Part shown: one piece after another, positions 1-8,756 of the stretch
How positions within the stretch are numbered: the stretch's first letter is position 1
Layout: every line of letters begins with the position of its first letter
Program-made: the position numbers and the translations under genes
The notes under the pieces: model-generated
What the model was told of the DNA's origin: nothing
What the model saw: the letters and a program-made list of their open reading frames with translations, nothing else
Databases searched by the model: none
NCBI RefSeq assembly: GCF_003024715.1
Contig: NZ_PYLO01000002.1
Coordinates: 248,001-312,000 of the forward strand
Reading direction: 5' to 3'
DNA length: 64,000 nt
DNA from: Clostridium fessum
Lineage (GTDB): Bacteria; Bacillota; Clostridia; Lachnospirales; Lachnospiraceae

Positions 1-1473
1 TACAATATCTGCCGTATAGTTTGAAATTCCTGATAAGTCATTAAATTTTCTTAATCTATATTCCATTGTATTTCGATGAATTCCCAATTTCTGTGCAGCT
101 GCTGTTACACTAGCAAGTTCTAAAGCAATTCTTTTAGAATATGCGAATGAAGTACCATATTTGTGGTCATATCTAAATACCTCTAGTAATTCAGGCATAC
201 AAAAGTATTGGATATGTCCTTCCCTTCCAATCTTCTTTATAGCACAATACATAATATAATCTTGATAATGAATCAGGCTTTTATTAAAATGCAGACTTTT
301 TTCAAGTCCTATAACCATTAATAGTTGATTAAGAATATATGCAAAATCTGTAATTTTATGGAATTGATTGCTGCATACTGCTAGCAAATCATATTTTTCC
401 AGAAATGCTTCCAACACATTCAAGCATATTCCAACCTCTTTTGTATCAAAAAATAAAATCAGTTTTCTATTGACTTCAAGAATAATGGCTTCAGGGAAAA
501 TCAGCGACAAATGATTTCTATATGACATCATCATTCGTGACTCTGCCTTTCTGGTTTTATCAGAAATAGCAATTATATAGTAATGATCATGAAGCATCCA
601 CGAAAAACCTTCTGCCCGTTTTTTGAACTCTGCTTCTGAGTATTTTGCATCCTGAATTAATTCTTGCAATAGATTTTCACTTCGTGTTGTATTAGGTAAA
701 ATATTTTCTTTTTCAAGAAATAGTTGAAGTGCTCCACACAAAAAATTCATAATTTCGATATCACTATCTTTGAACGGATGATTATAAGCCACCGTTAAAA
801 ACCAGCCAAAATATCTTCGATTTACAATCAATCGGCAAATTAAACGTTCTCTTTTTTTGGGTGATTTCAAAAGAAACGTCTGCGGTGTATTTTTTATTTG
901 CTCCAGAACGTTAGCGTAATCGTATTTCTGAAATAGTTCACTTGTCACATATCCCATTCGAAATACACTATTTAATATCTCGTCATCTGCAGCCATTACT
1001 TCATTTGCCGAATGTACCAATAATCTTGTTGTAAAATCTTGTAATAAAATAGGATTTCCAAGGATACTAGCAGCAACATCCAATAAATCCTTTATAGACG
1101 TACAATCAAACAAAGCACGACTGATCGCCAATTCTGCCTCCAAGATACGACTTTCCAAATTTAATTTCGATAAAAGTGCTGTAAACACTTCTCCCGGAGC
1201 ATCACTCTGATATATTATATAATTCTCTGGTTTCTGCATATCAATAAAATCATTCAAATTTCCTAAAAGAATAAATATAGATGGGGCTTCCAGACAGCCA
1301 TCTCCTACCTCTAACAATACCGGAGCTGTTACCACATAAATAATATTTTTTGTGAATGCTACAGACGTCAATGAAAGATTACAGACTTGGCAAATGTTCT
1401 GAGACATATCTTTTATGTGAATTTCTTCTATATTCTCAGCTGATAATGCCTCTGTCAAAACGGAAAGCTTCAT
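1..1473 (-). CDS. PucR/CdaR-type transcriptional regulator (3' end cut by window edge)
   Basis: An open frame of 491 codons runs from an ATG at 1473 (preceded by AGGTGAG) to the first base of the window without a stop, so the C-terminus is missing. The last visible residues (about 460-490, VTAAAQKLGIHRNTMEYRLR) match the C-terminal helix-turn-helix of the PucR family, in which a long N-terminal sensory part is followed by this HTH. The N-terminal 450 residues show no motif I can name. PucR proteins usually activate nearby catabolic or uptake genes. Here the gene follows an amidohydrolase and two membrane proteins on the same strand, so it is the natural candidate regulator of that cluster; this is inference. 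Base composition is strongly AT-rich, like the next three genes. Confidence 0.8.
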   Translation of the reverse strand, partial: MKLSVLTEALSAENIEEIHIKDMSQNICQVCNLSLTSVAFTKNIIYVVTAPVLLEVGDGCLEAPSIFILLGNLNDFIDMQKPENYIIYQSDAPGEVFTALLSKLNLESRILEAELAISRALFDCTSIKDLLDVAASILGNPILLQDFTTRLLVHSANEVMAADDEILNSVFRMGYVTSELFQKYDYANVLEQIKNTPQTFLLKSPKKRERLICRLIVNRRYFGWFLTVAYNHPFKDSDIEIMNFLCGALQLFLEKENILPNTTRSENLLQELIQDAKYSEAEFKKRAEGFSWMLHDHYYIIAISDKTRKAESRMMMSYRNHLSLIFPEAIILEVNRKLILFFDTKEVGICLNVLEAFLEKYDLLAVCSNQFHKITDFAYILNQLLMVIGLEKSLHFNKSLIHYQDYIMYCAIKKIGREGHIQYFCMPELLEVFRYDHKYGTSFAYSKRIALELASVTAAAQKLGIHRNTMEYRLRKFNDLSGISNYTADIV

Positions 1474-1502
1474 ATTTTCTCACCTACTTCTACAATTAGC
1501 AA

Positions 1503-1536
1503 AGAGGCACTACAAGCGCAGCACCTCTCTAGTTCC
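1503..1536 (-). terminator. Possible weak terminator between amidohydrolase and PucR genes
   Basis: AGAGG and CCTCT arms about 16 nt apart are followed on the minus strand by TTTGC. The stem is short, so this is only a candidate end of the amidohydrolase transcript. Confidence 0.3.
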
Positions 1537-1555
1537 AGTTTTAATTGTCTTTATA

Positions 1556-2746
1556 TTAAACCATTTCTCCAGATTTGTATACCCCAATCAAGCAATCCGT
1601 ATATGCTTTCAAATTAGTATATGGATTTTCTCCCAAAAGCACTAAATCAGCAATCTTACCTGGTTCAATCGTCCCAATTTCTTCTGACATCCCTAATACT
1701 TCTGCCGATGTTAACGTTGCAGAAGAAATAATCTTTTCTGGAGGCATTCCATAATCCTGCATAACTAGCATTTCCTTAAATGCAGATGGCTGTGAACCAA
1801 AACACGGAGAACCCGCATCCGTTCCTAATGCAATCTTCACCCCTTTTTCCATTGCTCTCGCAAAAGTGCTTTTCTGCTGTCTTGTTACAAGAGCAGAACG
1901 TTCCACCATAAAATCACTTAACACACCCTTGTTTTCCGATAATATTTTATAAATAGCCAATGTTGGAACCAAAGTTAGTCCTTTTTCTTTCATCATGTCT
2001 AAATACTCATCCGGAATGTCCGGTCCATGTTCAATCGTATCAATTCCTGCCTTGATACATTCAATAATTCCTTCCTGCGAAACTGCATGAACAGCAACCT
2101 TCATATGAAGACGATGTGCTTCATGAACAATAAATTTAAGCTGATCTAAATCGTACATGCTTGGTCCAACATCTTCCAGTCCAGCTGCACCACCAGTATC
2201 CATAATTTTAATCCACTGGCAACGGATTCCTTTTTTTACAAACAAAGTCTTTTTTTCCCGTATTGCATACAAAAGTTCATCTTTCGTATTTGCAATCGTT
2301 CCAATTGATGGAACATGTCCATATATACTCTGAATTGCAGAACCGCATGGAATAACTCTCGAACCTTTAATCCATCCCTTTTCAACTGCAAACGCCGTTT
2401 CAATTGATAAATCCTTAGGACTTCCTACTTCTCGTATGGTTGTAACTCCCTTTTTTAAAGAATTTTCAACATTATGTACACTTCTCAAAAAAGCTTGATA
2501 TGGACCGTACATTTCATCCATATCTTCTGAAATAGCGCTTCCGTCCCATGTACTATGTACATGCATATCAATAATTCCTGGTGATAAATATTTTCCTTCA
2601 CCGTCTACCACCTGATCCGCAGAACTCTTAATATCTCTTCCTATTTTCTCTATTCTTTCATTTTTGATCCAAACATCCACATCTGAAAGTATCTGCTGAT
2701 TTCGAACATCAACTACATTCACATGTTTAAATAATAAAGTGCTCAT
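1556..2746 (-). CDS. Amidohydrolase-superfamily metal-dependent hydrolase
   Basis: A 396-residue TIM-barrel amidohydrolase. Metal ligands are visible in order: HxH at residues 62-64 (IDMHVHS), a lysine at 180 (WIKIMDTGG) suited to be the carboxylated bridging residue, H220 (VAVHA), H240 (TIEHG) and D310 (LGTDAGSP). The C-terminal GTIEPGKIADLVLL strand is typical of imidazolonepropionase/prolidase-like members. These enzymes hydrolyse amide or peptide C-N bonds of cyclic or N-acyl compounds; the substrate cannot be read from sequence. No signal peptide is seen, so it acts in the cytoplasm. It lies 19 bp after the 217-residue membrane protein gene, and the order membrane protein, membrane protein, hydrolase suggests uptake followed by hydrolysis of one substrate. 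Confidence 0.88.
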   Translation of the reverse strand: MSTLLFKHVNVVDVRNQQILSDVDVWIKNERIEKIGRDIKSSADQVVDGEGKYLSPGIIDMHVHSTWDGSAISEDMDEMYGPYQAFLRSVHNVENSLKKGVTTIREVGSPKDLSIETAFAVEKGWIKGSRVIPCGSAIQSIYGHVPSIGTIANTKDELLYAIREKKTLFVKKGIRCQWIKIMDTGGAAGLEDVGPSMYDLDQLKFIVHEAHRLHMKVAVHAVSQEGIIECIKAGIDTIEHGPDIPDEYLDMMKEKGLTLVPTLAIYKILSENKGVLSDFMVERSALVTRQQKSTFARAMEKGVKIALGTDAGSPCFGSQPSAFKEMLVMQDYGMPPEKIISSATLTSAEVLGMSEEIGTIEPGKIADLVLLGENPYTNLKAYTDCLIGVYKSGEMV

Positions 2747-2765
2747 AAATCCTTCACCTCCATTT

Positions 2766-3419
2766 TTATTCCTGTTTTATAATACCTGTTTTATACATGA
2801 ATCTGGCAATAATAATTGTAAGCGCTATTCCTCCTAACAATACCCACTGAAGATCAATTTTTAATACTAGTATTCCTAATAAACAAAGAACAACTGAAAC
2901 AACTGAAACCTTGAATTCTTTTAAAAGCCACAGTCCAGCTAAAGCACCAAATATTGCAGGAACGACATTACTAAATGCCGGAGCAAGAACTGCAGAATTT
3001 AACACTGGGGTCAATGGCTGCATCAAAACGATTCCCAATGCAATAATTACCGTTGTCGTGATACTGGATACTGCCACTGCCACAACTGATACAGCATTTG
3101 CTTTTTCACTTCCAGCTTCTATACCAGCTATACTCATTGCTGACAACGCACAAGGAATTTTCTGATTCTGCAGATTTCCGGTAATATAAGTCAAATAAAG
3201 GCTTCCTGGTCCTAAAATAGGTGGAAAAGCAATCATTTCACTTAAAACATACGAAGCCATCAAAATCCACATTGTTAAAACTCCTGGCCATATTATTTTA
3301 AAATCCGGCCATATTCCAGAACGTACTGAAGCAAAAAACGGAAATGCGCAGATTGCAATCAACATTGCCCATCCATATAATCTTCCATCATGATGCATTT
3401 TCTTTTCAAAATCAGTCAT
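2766..3419 (-). CDS. Polytopic membrane protein, putative transporter subunit
   Basis: 217 residues with about six hydrophobic segments and a short charged N-terminus (MTDFEKKMHHDGR). I do not recognise the family with certainty. It sits 21 bp after the DUF5058-like gene and 19 bp before the amidohydrolase gene, so the three are very probably one transcript. The pairing of two different medium-sized membrane proteins suggests a two-component permease; this is inference from context. Composition is AT-rich like its neighbours. Confidence 0.6.
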   Translation of the reverse strand: MTDFEKKMHHDGRLYGWAMLIAICAFPFFASVRSGIWPDFKIIWPGVLTMWILMASYVLSEMIAFPPILGPGSLYLTYITGNLQNQKIPCALSAMSIAGIEAGSEKANAVSVVAVAVSSITTTVIIALGIVLMQPLTPVLNSAVLAPAFSNVVPAIFGALAGLWLLKEFKVSVVSVVLCLLGILVLKIDLQWVLLGGIALTIIIARFMYKTGIIKQE

Positions 3420-3440
3420 TAGACTTCACTCCTTTCCTAA

Positions 3441-4151
3441 TTATGCTAAGAGCGGTGTTATAATCATTGATAATACTAATCCAAATAAAATTGTTAACGG
3501 AAAAGCATAATCTTTCAACCATTTTAGTGCTGGATTTTTCGCTGCCAAATTACATACATATGAAAACAGAAAACATCCAATAATAACCAGACTCGGAACA
3601 ATTCCTTTTTTTCCACTATTAATTGCAAACGCAGCAATTACTGTAACTAATGCACAAAGACTGAAAATACCAATCCAACGGCTATCCTTTTTTCGGAAAA
3701 CATCATAGGTTTTACAAACTGGTTTTAAAACCACTAAGACAATTGGCAATGCAACTGAACATCCTAATGTCATCGACCATGCAGCATTAATCCATGCCTC
3801 GATCGTCATTGTCGTCGATGTAAACTCAACTCCCATTGCTTCTGCTGCCATTGTTGCTGAAATTAATTCATTATTTGCTGAGCCTATAACAGAAGTCCTA
3901 AGCCATGGCAATGCTACACCAAGAACTGGAACCATTACGATTACGCTAAGCACAATCGGGATAGATGGAACCAAACTGATTCCAATGCAATTAATAACAA
4001 TTTTTTTTAGCTCTTCCTTGCTTACTCCCAACCTTTCTGCTTCTTTCCAACCATTTTTCAAAAAAATGATACAGACAATGGTAACTAAAACCAAAACAAC
4101 GGCAACAAAGATTGTAAAACTAGCATTGTTTACAAATTTCTGATAATCCAT
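3441..4151 (-). CDS. DUF5058-like membrane protein, putative transporter subunit
   Basis: 236 residues from the ATG at 4151 (MDYQKFVNN), chosen because AGGAGG lies 7 nt upstream; the longer frame to 4220 would start before this site. About six membrane segments are visible. The pattern (N-terminal membrane helix, WKEAERLGVSKEELKK, then SLVPSIPIVLSV and PWLRTSVIGSANNE) resembles proteins annotated DUF5058. The function of that family is not established to my knowledge. It is the first gene of the membrane protein/membrane protein/amidohydrolase set and probably forms the permease with the next gene. Confidence 0.62.
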   Translation of the reverse strand: MDYQKFVNNASFTIFVAVVLVLVTIVCIIFLKNGWKEAERLGVSKEELKKIVINCIGISLVPSIPIVLSVIVMVPVLGVALPWLRTSVIGSANNELISATMAAEAMGVEFTSTTMTIEAWINAAWSMTLGCSVALPIVLVVLKPVCKTYDVFRKKDSRWIGIFSLCALVTVIAAFAINSGKKGIVPSLVIIGCFLFSYVCNLAAKNPALKWLKDYAFPLTILFGLVLSMIITPLLA

Positions 4152-4326
4152 TCCCATTCCTCCTTGCTGTAAATATTTTCTTGTTGCAATTATTTTATAA
4201 AACCTTGTCTTATTTTTCATTGTGCTCAGTGTACAAATCTATAATCGCATTTTTGTCTGTATGTTTAATGTATTTGTCGTTTTTAACAAGATTTTCAGTC
4301 TTTTCCGGCATCATATGACTAAAATA

Positions 4327-4363
4327 AGGCGAGAAGTGCTTCTCGTCACTGCACTTCTCGCCT
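4327..4363 (-). terminator. Perfect 13-bp inverted repeat, terminator-like
   Basis: AGGCGAGAAGTGC (4327-4339) pairs perfectly with GCACTTCTCGCCT (4351-4363) across an 11-nt loop. Reading minus, the stem is followed by TTATTTT, so it can end transcription coming from the decayed gene at 4425-5184. Confidence 0.6.
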
Positions 4364-4424
4364 CATTTACAATTGTATATTCAAAAACACCTTAAGCATT
4401 TTTCCATTCATTCACCGTTGATTT

Positions 4425-5184
4425 TTACAGCACCTTCCGTCCATTTACTGTCAGCTTAAAGGTCGTTCCCAGTATCTCCGCCGACTTCCGGCAAAGCATC
4501 ATTCTTCCCAGGAAAATCTCAAAATAATCATACATGGAACATATCTTTTCATCTACCTGAAGATTCAGGGCAATAACTGAACGATCCTTTTCAATCTTAA
4601 GTTTGGACTCTGTTACCGCATAATTCACACGGTCGTGGATATCAAAAGTGGCTCTCTCTTTTTCACGAACACGGCTTCTTCGTACATCCGTCTTATCAGC
4701 GATAATCAGAGCTGCGGATATTACATCCTCCGGACTTCCGGTGTGCGGCAGTCTCACCGTAGACACCGGCTCCGTGGAAACAGAAGACCGAGCCGCTTGG
4801 GTTTGCCAAATCCGCATCCGGATCATAACCGGCTGCTTCGATGACCTCTTCCTCATTATGGCAGGGTCCATATCCATCCAGGGTACAGACAAGCTGTCCT
4901 AAGCCGCTGGTATAAACCGTTACTTCTGTCTGATATCCATCCAAGGATGAAGCCGGTGCACGGCCGGTAAGTATCGCCTGTCCATCCTCCAGAACCGGTC
5001 CTTCAAAAACCGCAAACCGGCGTTCCAGATCCGTCATTGCACGTCCTACCATCTTGTCCGGTATCGTCAGATGAAATGCATAAAATGGCTCCAAAAGCAT
5101 CGAATGTGCCTGCATCAGGCCATGACGGATAGCCCGGTAAACCGACTGACGTAAATCACCGCCATTCAAGGTATTCACAGGCAA
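4425..5184 (-). pseudogene. Decayed C-terminal fragment of an EF-G/Tet(M)-like ribosomal GTPase
   Basis: Frame 5184-4696 encodes VNTLNGGDLRQSVYRAIRHG, then MLLEPFYAFHLTIPDKMVGRAM and ANPSGSVFCFHGAG, the end of domain IV and domain V of translation factors of the Tet(M)/EF-G type. The GTPase domain (G1-G5 motifs) and over 400 N-terminal residues are absent, and no intact start exists: a stop lies five codons upstream of a TTG at 5184. Near 4740-4770 the sense frame appears to shift; another frame carries on to 4425 with about 100 residues that I do not recognise (DVISAALIIADKTDVRR...). This is a remnant and should not confer tetracycline resistance. It could also be an internal rearrangement of a chromosomal Tet-like factor. 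Confidence 0.7.
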
Positions 5185-5233
5185 TTTTACTACCTGTTAT
5201 GATACCATGAATGGCGGGGATTGTAAAATTTTA

Positions 5234-6004
5234 TCATCGGTTGATGAAATTCAGTACCACCACAAGCAGCAGCATATGAACTGGATAAAATGCATAACAG
5301 AGATACTGGAATGGTTTACTGTGGTAGCCCTGTCTGCCGCGGTACAGCCAGATGGGGATCAATGCCAGAAGCGCAAGCCCCTGCTGGCACAGTTCAAATT
5401 CCATGCCAAAGAGCTGAACCGGATACATCAGACCGCCCAGCAGTTCCACATTCAGCCAGTATAGGGCAGCCAGCTGTCCCAAGAAGCACCACCATTTCCG
5501 CCCATGGAGGAAATAGAACACAAATACCGTCAGAACACCGACTCCGTAGTAATCCACCATGCAAAGAGTTCCCAGTACCAGACCTGCCAGCACAACCAAA
5601 ACGCACACCAGCAGATACATCCAGGTTTTTCCTTTTTTCCGTACCTGTTCCATAAGCCAGACACCTAAAAGGCCCAACAGGAATGTCCAGAGGACATTCT
5701 GGTGAACCGGATAAAACCAGGTACCGCCGTACATCAAATCAAAGGGAATTTCTGAAAGCACTGCAAACAGCAGCATCCGAAGGATGTACTTTTTAAAGCT
5801 TCTGGTGTGGAAGTACCCCTCCACCGCCATAAAAGCGAAGATAGGAAATGCCACTCTTCCGGCACAGGTAAGCCACTCCCTAGCAGGAAGAAGCGTCGCC
5901 CAAAGGTGATCCATCAGCATAAGCGTCATGGCGATGATATGCAGTGCCGCCGCACTGATATCAAAACGTTTCAAGGTGGATTCATTGATTCTGTTTGTCA
6001 ACAC
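5234..6004 (-). CDS. TraX family membrane protein
   Basis: 256 residues starting at a GTG (6002-6004) with GGAG 7 nt upstream. About eight membrane helices are visible, with the family signature near the N-terminus (DISAAALHIIAMTLMLMDHLWATLLP) and the GRVAFPIFAFMAVEGYFHT segment. TraX proteins were first described as F-pilin acetylases, but chromosomal Firmicute copies belong to a broader membrane acyltransferase-like group of unknown substrate. No conjugation genes are nearby. It is followed by the Tet-like remnant and preceded by a flavodoxin gene 24 bp upstream. Confidence 0.88.
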   Translation of the reverse strand: MLTNRINESTLKRFDISAAALHIIAMTLMLMDHLWATLLPAREWLTCAGRVAFPIFAFMAVEGYFHTRSFKKYILRMLLFAVLSEIPFDLMYGGTWFYPVHQNVLWTFLLGLLGVWLMEQVRKKGKTWMYLLVCVLVVLAGLVLGTLCMVDYYGVGVLTVFVFYFLHGRKWWCFLGQLAALYWLNVELLGGLMYPVQLFGMEFELCQQGLALLALIPIWLYRGRQGYHSKPFQYLCYAFYPVHMLLLVVVLNFINR

Positions 6005-6028
6005 AAATTTACTCCTTTGGGTCTATTT

Positions 6029-6529
6029 TTATGATAAAACGATATTTCTAAGCTTATCTAAGTCATCCTTATCCGGATGTGAAAGCGCCCGTTCAAAATT
6101 TTCAATCAGAACATCCAGATTCGCCGGATACTCCGGCTGTTCCTTCAGCTTTACATAGTGATCTCTCACTGCCATCGGCATTTTACCCTGGCACATATAT
6201 TCACCAATTACCGTGTTACTGGAATCTATCGACTGTTTCACATTTGTAAGGATCCTCCGGTAATAGGCCTCATCGACACCAAAACCAGCAGTTCCAAACA
6301 GGAAAATCTTTTTATTTCTCAAGGACGCAAGGAGTTTAAGGGAATCTCCGTCTGCATTTCCCTTATCGGTCCAGAAGCCAACATAAAGAACCTCCGAAGA
6401 TGGTTCCTCCCCCTTCGCTTCTCCAAAATAATCACATGTTTCCGCTGGCAGCACCTCGTGAATCTGATCGGCCAGCTTTCTTGTATTTCCAGTTAAACTG
6501 CTGAATATAATTGAATATCTTTTTTCCAT
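6029..6529 (-). CDS. Flavodoxin family protein (possibly BilS-like)
   Basis: 166 residues. The FMN phosphate loop is clear at the N-terminus (SSLTGNTRKLA, residues about 10-20), followed by the flavodoxin strand/loop pattern (VLYVGFWTDKGNADG, IFLFGTAGFG). It should bind FMN and act as a cytoplasmic electron carrier or reductase. Short flavodoxins of this kind occur as BilS next to the bilirubin reductase gene bilR, but no BilR-like gene is present in this window, so that name is only a possibility. A strong AGGAG precedes the ATG. Confidence 0.8.
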   Translation of the reverse strand: MEKRYSIIFSSLTGNTRKLADQIHEVLPAETCDYFGEAKGEEPSSEVLYVGFWTDKGNADGDSLKLLASLRNKKIFLFGTAGFGVDEAYYRRILTNVKQSIDSSNTVIGEYMCQGKMPMAVRDHYVKLKEQPEYPANLDVLIENFERALSHPDKDDLDKLRNIVLS

Positions 6530-6596
6530 ATCTTGTCTCCTGCCGTATGTATTTCTATTTCACCACGTTAAGGAGTTACCTTACCCTATCTTTATA

Positions 6597-7511
6597 TCAA
6601 AACATGCCCGGCAGTTTCGCCGCCAGGAATAATCCAGCACCAAATGAGATCAGATTGGCCACAAAGGAATACAGGATATAATATGCATCCTCCTTTTTCT
6701 TTTCTGATAGCCTCTTAAGAATTGTGCAATACAACACTGCCTCCAGAGCAAATACAATCAGCTCAAAAAGTACATAGAAAAATGTAAATGCAAGAGGGCC
6801 GGAATTATAATTAATCACATTGAGCAGCACATTTAAGATAATTTGCGTAATAATGTTGACAACAGCCAGAATCAACAGCTGTTTTTTCTGTCTGAAACCA
6901 AACAGCAGCGCCACCAGCATTTCGATTAAAATAGTAAGGACGATCCTTGCCCCAAGAGCCAGCATCTCCTGCCGGTAATTATACGAACGGTAGGCCTCAA
7001 TCCGCTCATTGGTACTCAAATCATCATTGTATTCCACCGAACCGATATCCACACCATCCATATCCACTGTATAATACGTATCAAATGCATAACGAGCATA
7101 AATTCCACTGGATACAAAGGTTTCCGTTTCCGGATAATACAGAAGAATCTTAAAATCACCCGGCGGATAATAGGTCCATGCAAGCTCTTTGCTTTCACTT
7201 ACCTTCCAGCTCCGCTGCAGAAAATAGTATCCATCCGGATCCTTGTAATTCACAAAGATCTTCCAGATACCAGGATCCATGTACTCTTTCTGGGCACTCT
7301 CCGTTCTTCCATCCCAGGCACTTGCCGGACCAGTAGATTTCTCCTTCGACAGCAAAGTTCCATAACAGAGCTCATCCCCCATATGCTCAAACTGAATCCG
7401 AACAGAGGCCTTTGGTCCCATATCGGCATTGACTGTCATCGGAAACAATAAAACTACCATTATCATGCATAGAAACATCATAAAAACAGGACTGTATTTT
7501 CTATTTTTCAT
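6597..7511 (-). CDS. Secreted-domain membrane protein of unknown function
   Basis: 304 residues. The N-terminus is a signal peptide (MKNRKYSPVFMMFLCMIMVVLLFPMTVNA), followed by about 150 extracytoplasmic residues rich in W, Y and G (DPGIWKIFVNYKDPDGYYFLQRSW; YYPPGDFKILLYYPETETFVSSG), then four hydrophobic segments (about 180-300) with basic loops (FGFRQKKQ, KRLSEKKKED). The extracytoplasmic part looks beta-rich. I do not recognise the family. GGGAGG precedes the ATG. Confidence 0.7.
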   Translation of the reverse strand: MKNRKYSPVFMMFLCMIMVVLLFPMTVNADMGPKASVRIQFEHMGDELCYGTLLSKEKSTGPASAWDGRTESAQKEYMDPGIWKIFVNYKDPDGYYFLQRSWKVSESKELAWTYYPPGDFKILLYYPETETFVSSGIYARYAFDTYYTVDMDGVDIGSVEYNDDLSTNERIEAYRSYNYRQEMLALGARIVLTILIEMLVALLFGFRQKKQLLILAVVNIITQIILNVLLNVINYNSGPLAFTFFYVLFELIVFALEAVLYCTILKRLSEKKKEDAYYILYSFVANLISFGAGLFLAAKLPGMF

Positions 7512-7649
7512 ACCAAAAGCCTCCCTTCAGATATTTTTATTCTGGTAAAGAATCTCATCGGCATTCTTGCTGCAAAATACTACATCCGATGGGAATCATC
7601 TTCCATCTTGTAAACAAACAGGCGGTTCATCCCCTCCTGCCATGGGTAT

Positions 7650-8081
7650 TCAAATTCCAGACGATTCCCAATTCATCACATATTCTTTTTCTCCTGTGAA
7701 TTCGTCCATCTCTTCACTCTGAATAGTAAATCCTTCTCGTTGATAAAAAGACATTGCCCTGACATTCTTCTGATATACCTTTAACTGTAATCTGTCTTTT
7801 TTATCCTTGATGTAATCCAACAACATTTTACCGATGCCACGTGACTGCATTTCGTCAGAAACAAAAATACCTTCTATGTATTCATCATTTATTCCTATAA
7901 AGCCTTGAATCATTTTATCATCTTCATACACATAAACTTCCGCCTGTGGCAGCATTTCCTTCACGAATTCATAATTACTTATCCAGTATTGTTCAGGAAT
8001 AAAAAAATGTGCTTTCAGATTAGTTTTCAACCATATATCAGCGACTCTATTTATATCTACCTTCTGCAACTTTCTAATCAT
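7650..8081 (-). CDS. GNAT family N-acetyltransferase
   Basis: 143 residues covering one GNAT domain. Motif A is visible as GIFVSDEMQSRGIGKMLLDYIK (residues about 70-92; the Q/RxxGxG/A acetyl-CoA loop is QSRGIG) and motif B as NVRAMSFYQREGF. Length and layout resemble YiaC-type small acetyltransferases; the acceptor is unknown. A GGAG site lies before the ATG. Confidence 0.85.
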   Translation of the reverse strand: MIRKLQKVDINRVADIWLKTNLKAHFFIPEQYWISNYEFVKEMLPQAEVYVYEDDKMIQGFIGINDEYIEGIFVSDEMQSRGIGKMLLDYIKDKKDRLQLKVYQKNVRAMSFYQREGFTIQSEEMDEFTGEKEYVMNWESSGI

Positions 8082-8136
8082 AACGATTATTCTCCATCCA
8101 ACCTGATTATAACACGATTAACTCATTACGATTTAC

Positions 8137-8727
8137 CTATCTGTACTCAACAATTTCTTCGAAAGGTTTCCTTGGTCTTTTAGCCGGAGCTTCATTGGCA
8201 AATCCAATCGCAACAATTCCTGTCAATTGGCTGTCTGTTCCGATAAAATCCATCAGCTCATTATAGGCAAAACAAGTATTGGCAATCCATAAGGTGCCCA
8301 ATCCATATCCCGTTGCTGTCAGAATCATATTTTCAATCGCCGCACCTATGGACAGTGAATCACATATTTCAACAATTCGCTTTTCATTTTCAATGCTTGC
8401 AAATGGAGTATGCTGGTTGGTATTAAGCACTGCTATAAGGCATGGGGCCTCCTGCATGATTCTAACGGTATTCTCAGCATCCGGTATGGCAAATGCCCAT
8501 TCCGGCATAAGTTCATGGGTCATTTTTTCTGAATTTATACCATGACGCATGACATCAACCAGTTTATCTTTTTCTTTCCCCTGATATACAATAAATTTCC
8601 AAGGCTGCCTGTTTTTAGCAGATGGTGCAAGGGAAGCACTGTATATGATCTCGTCAATTAACTTCCTTTCGATCTCATCTGGCTTATATTTTCTTATACT
8701 TCTTCTATTCTCAATTTCACGTATCAT
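8137..8727 (-). CDS. Nitroreductase family protein (FMN-dependent)
   Basis: 196 residues. The start RRSIRKYKPDEIERKLIDEIIYSASLAPSAKNRQPWKFIV is the conserved FMN-binding N-terminus of the nitroreductase fold, and SIGAAIENMILTATGYGLGTLWI is its second signature. These cytoplasmic flavoenzymes reduce nitro, quinone or enone compounds with NAD(P)H; the substrate is not evident. AAAGGAG precedes the ATG. Confidence 0.9.
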   Translation of the reverse strand: MIREIENRRSIRKYKPDEIERKLIDEIIYSASLAPSAKNRQPWKFIVYQGKEKDKLVDVMRHGINSEKMTHELMPEWAFAIPDAENTVRIMQEAPCLIAVLNTNQHTPFASIENEKRIVEICDSLSIGAAIENMILTATGYGLGTLWIANTCFAYNELMDFIGTDSQLTGIVAIGFANEAPAKRPRKPFEEIVEYR

Positions 8728-8756
8728 AGATTTCTCTCTCCTTTAGAACCTTGCCC

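Noticed and set aside
4425-5184. Functional tetracycline resistance gene
   Set aside because: The GTPase domain and most of the protein are absent and the frame is disrupted.
6029-8727. Bilirubin reduction operon (flavodoxin plus reductase)
   Set aside because: The flavodoxin resembles BilS-type proteins, but no BilR-like old-yellow-enzyme reductase is in the window; the nearby nitroreductase is a different fold.
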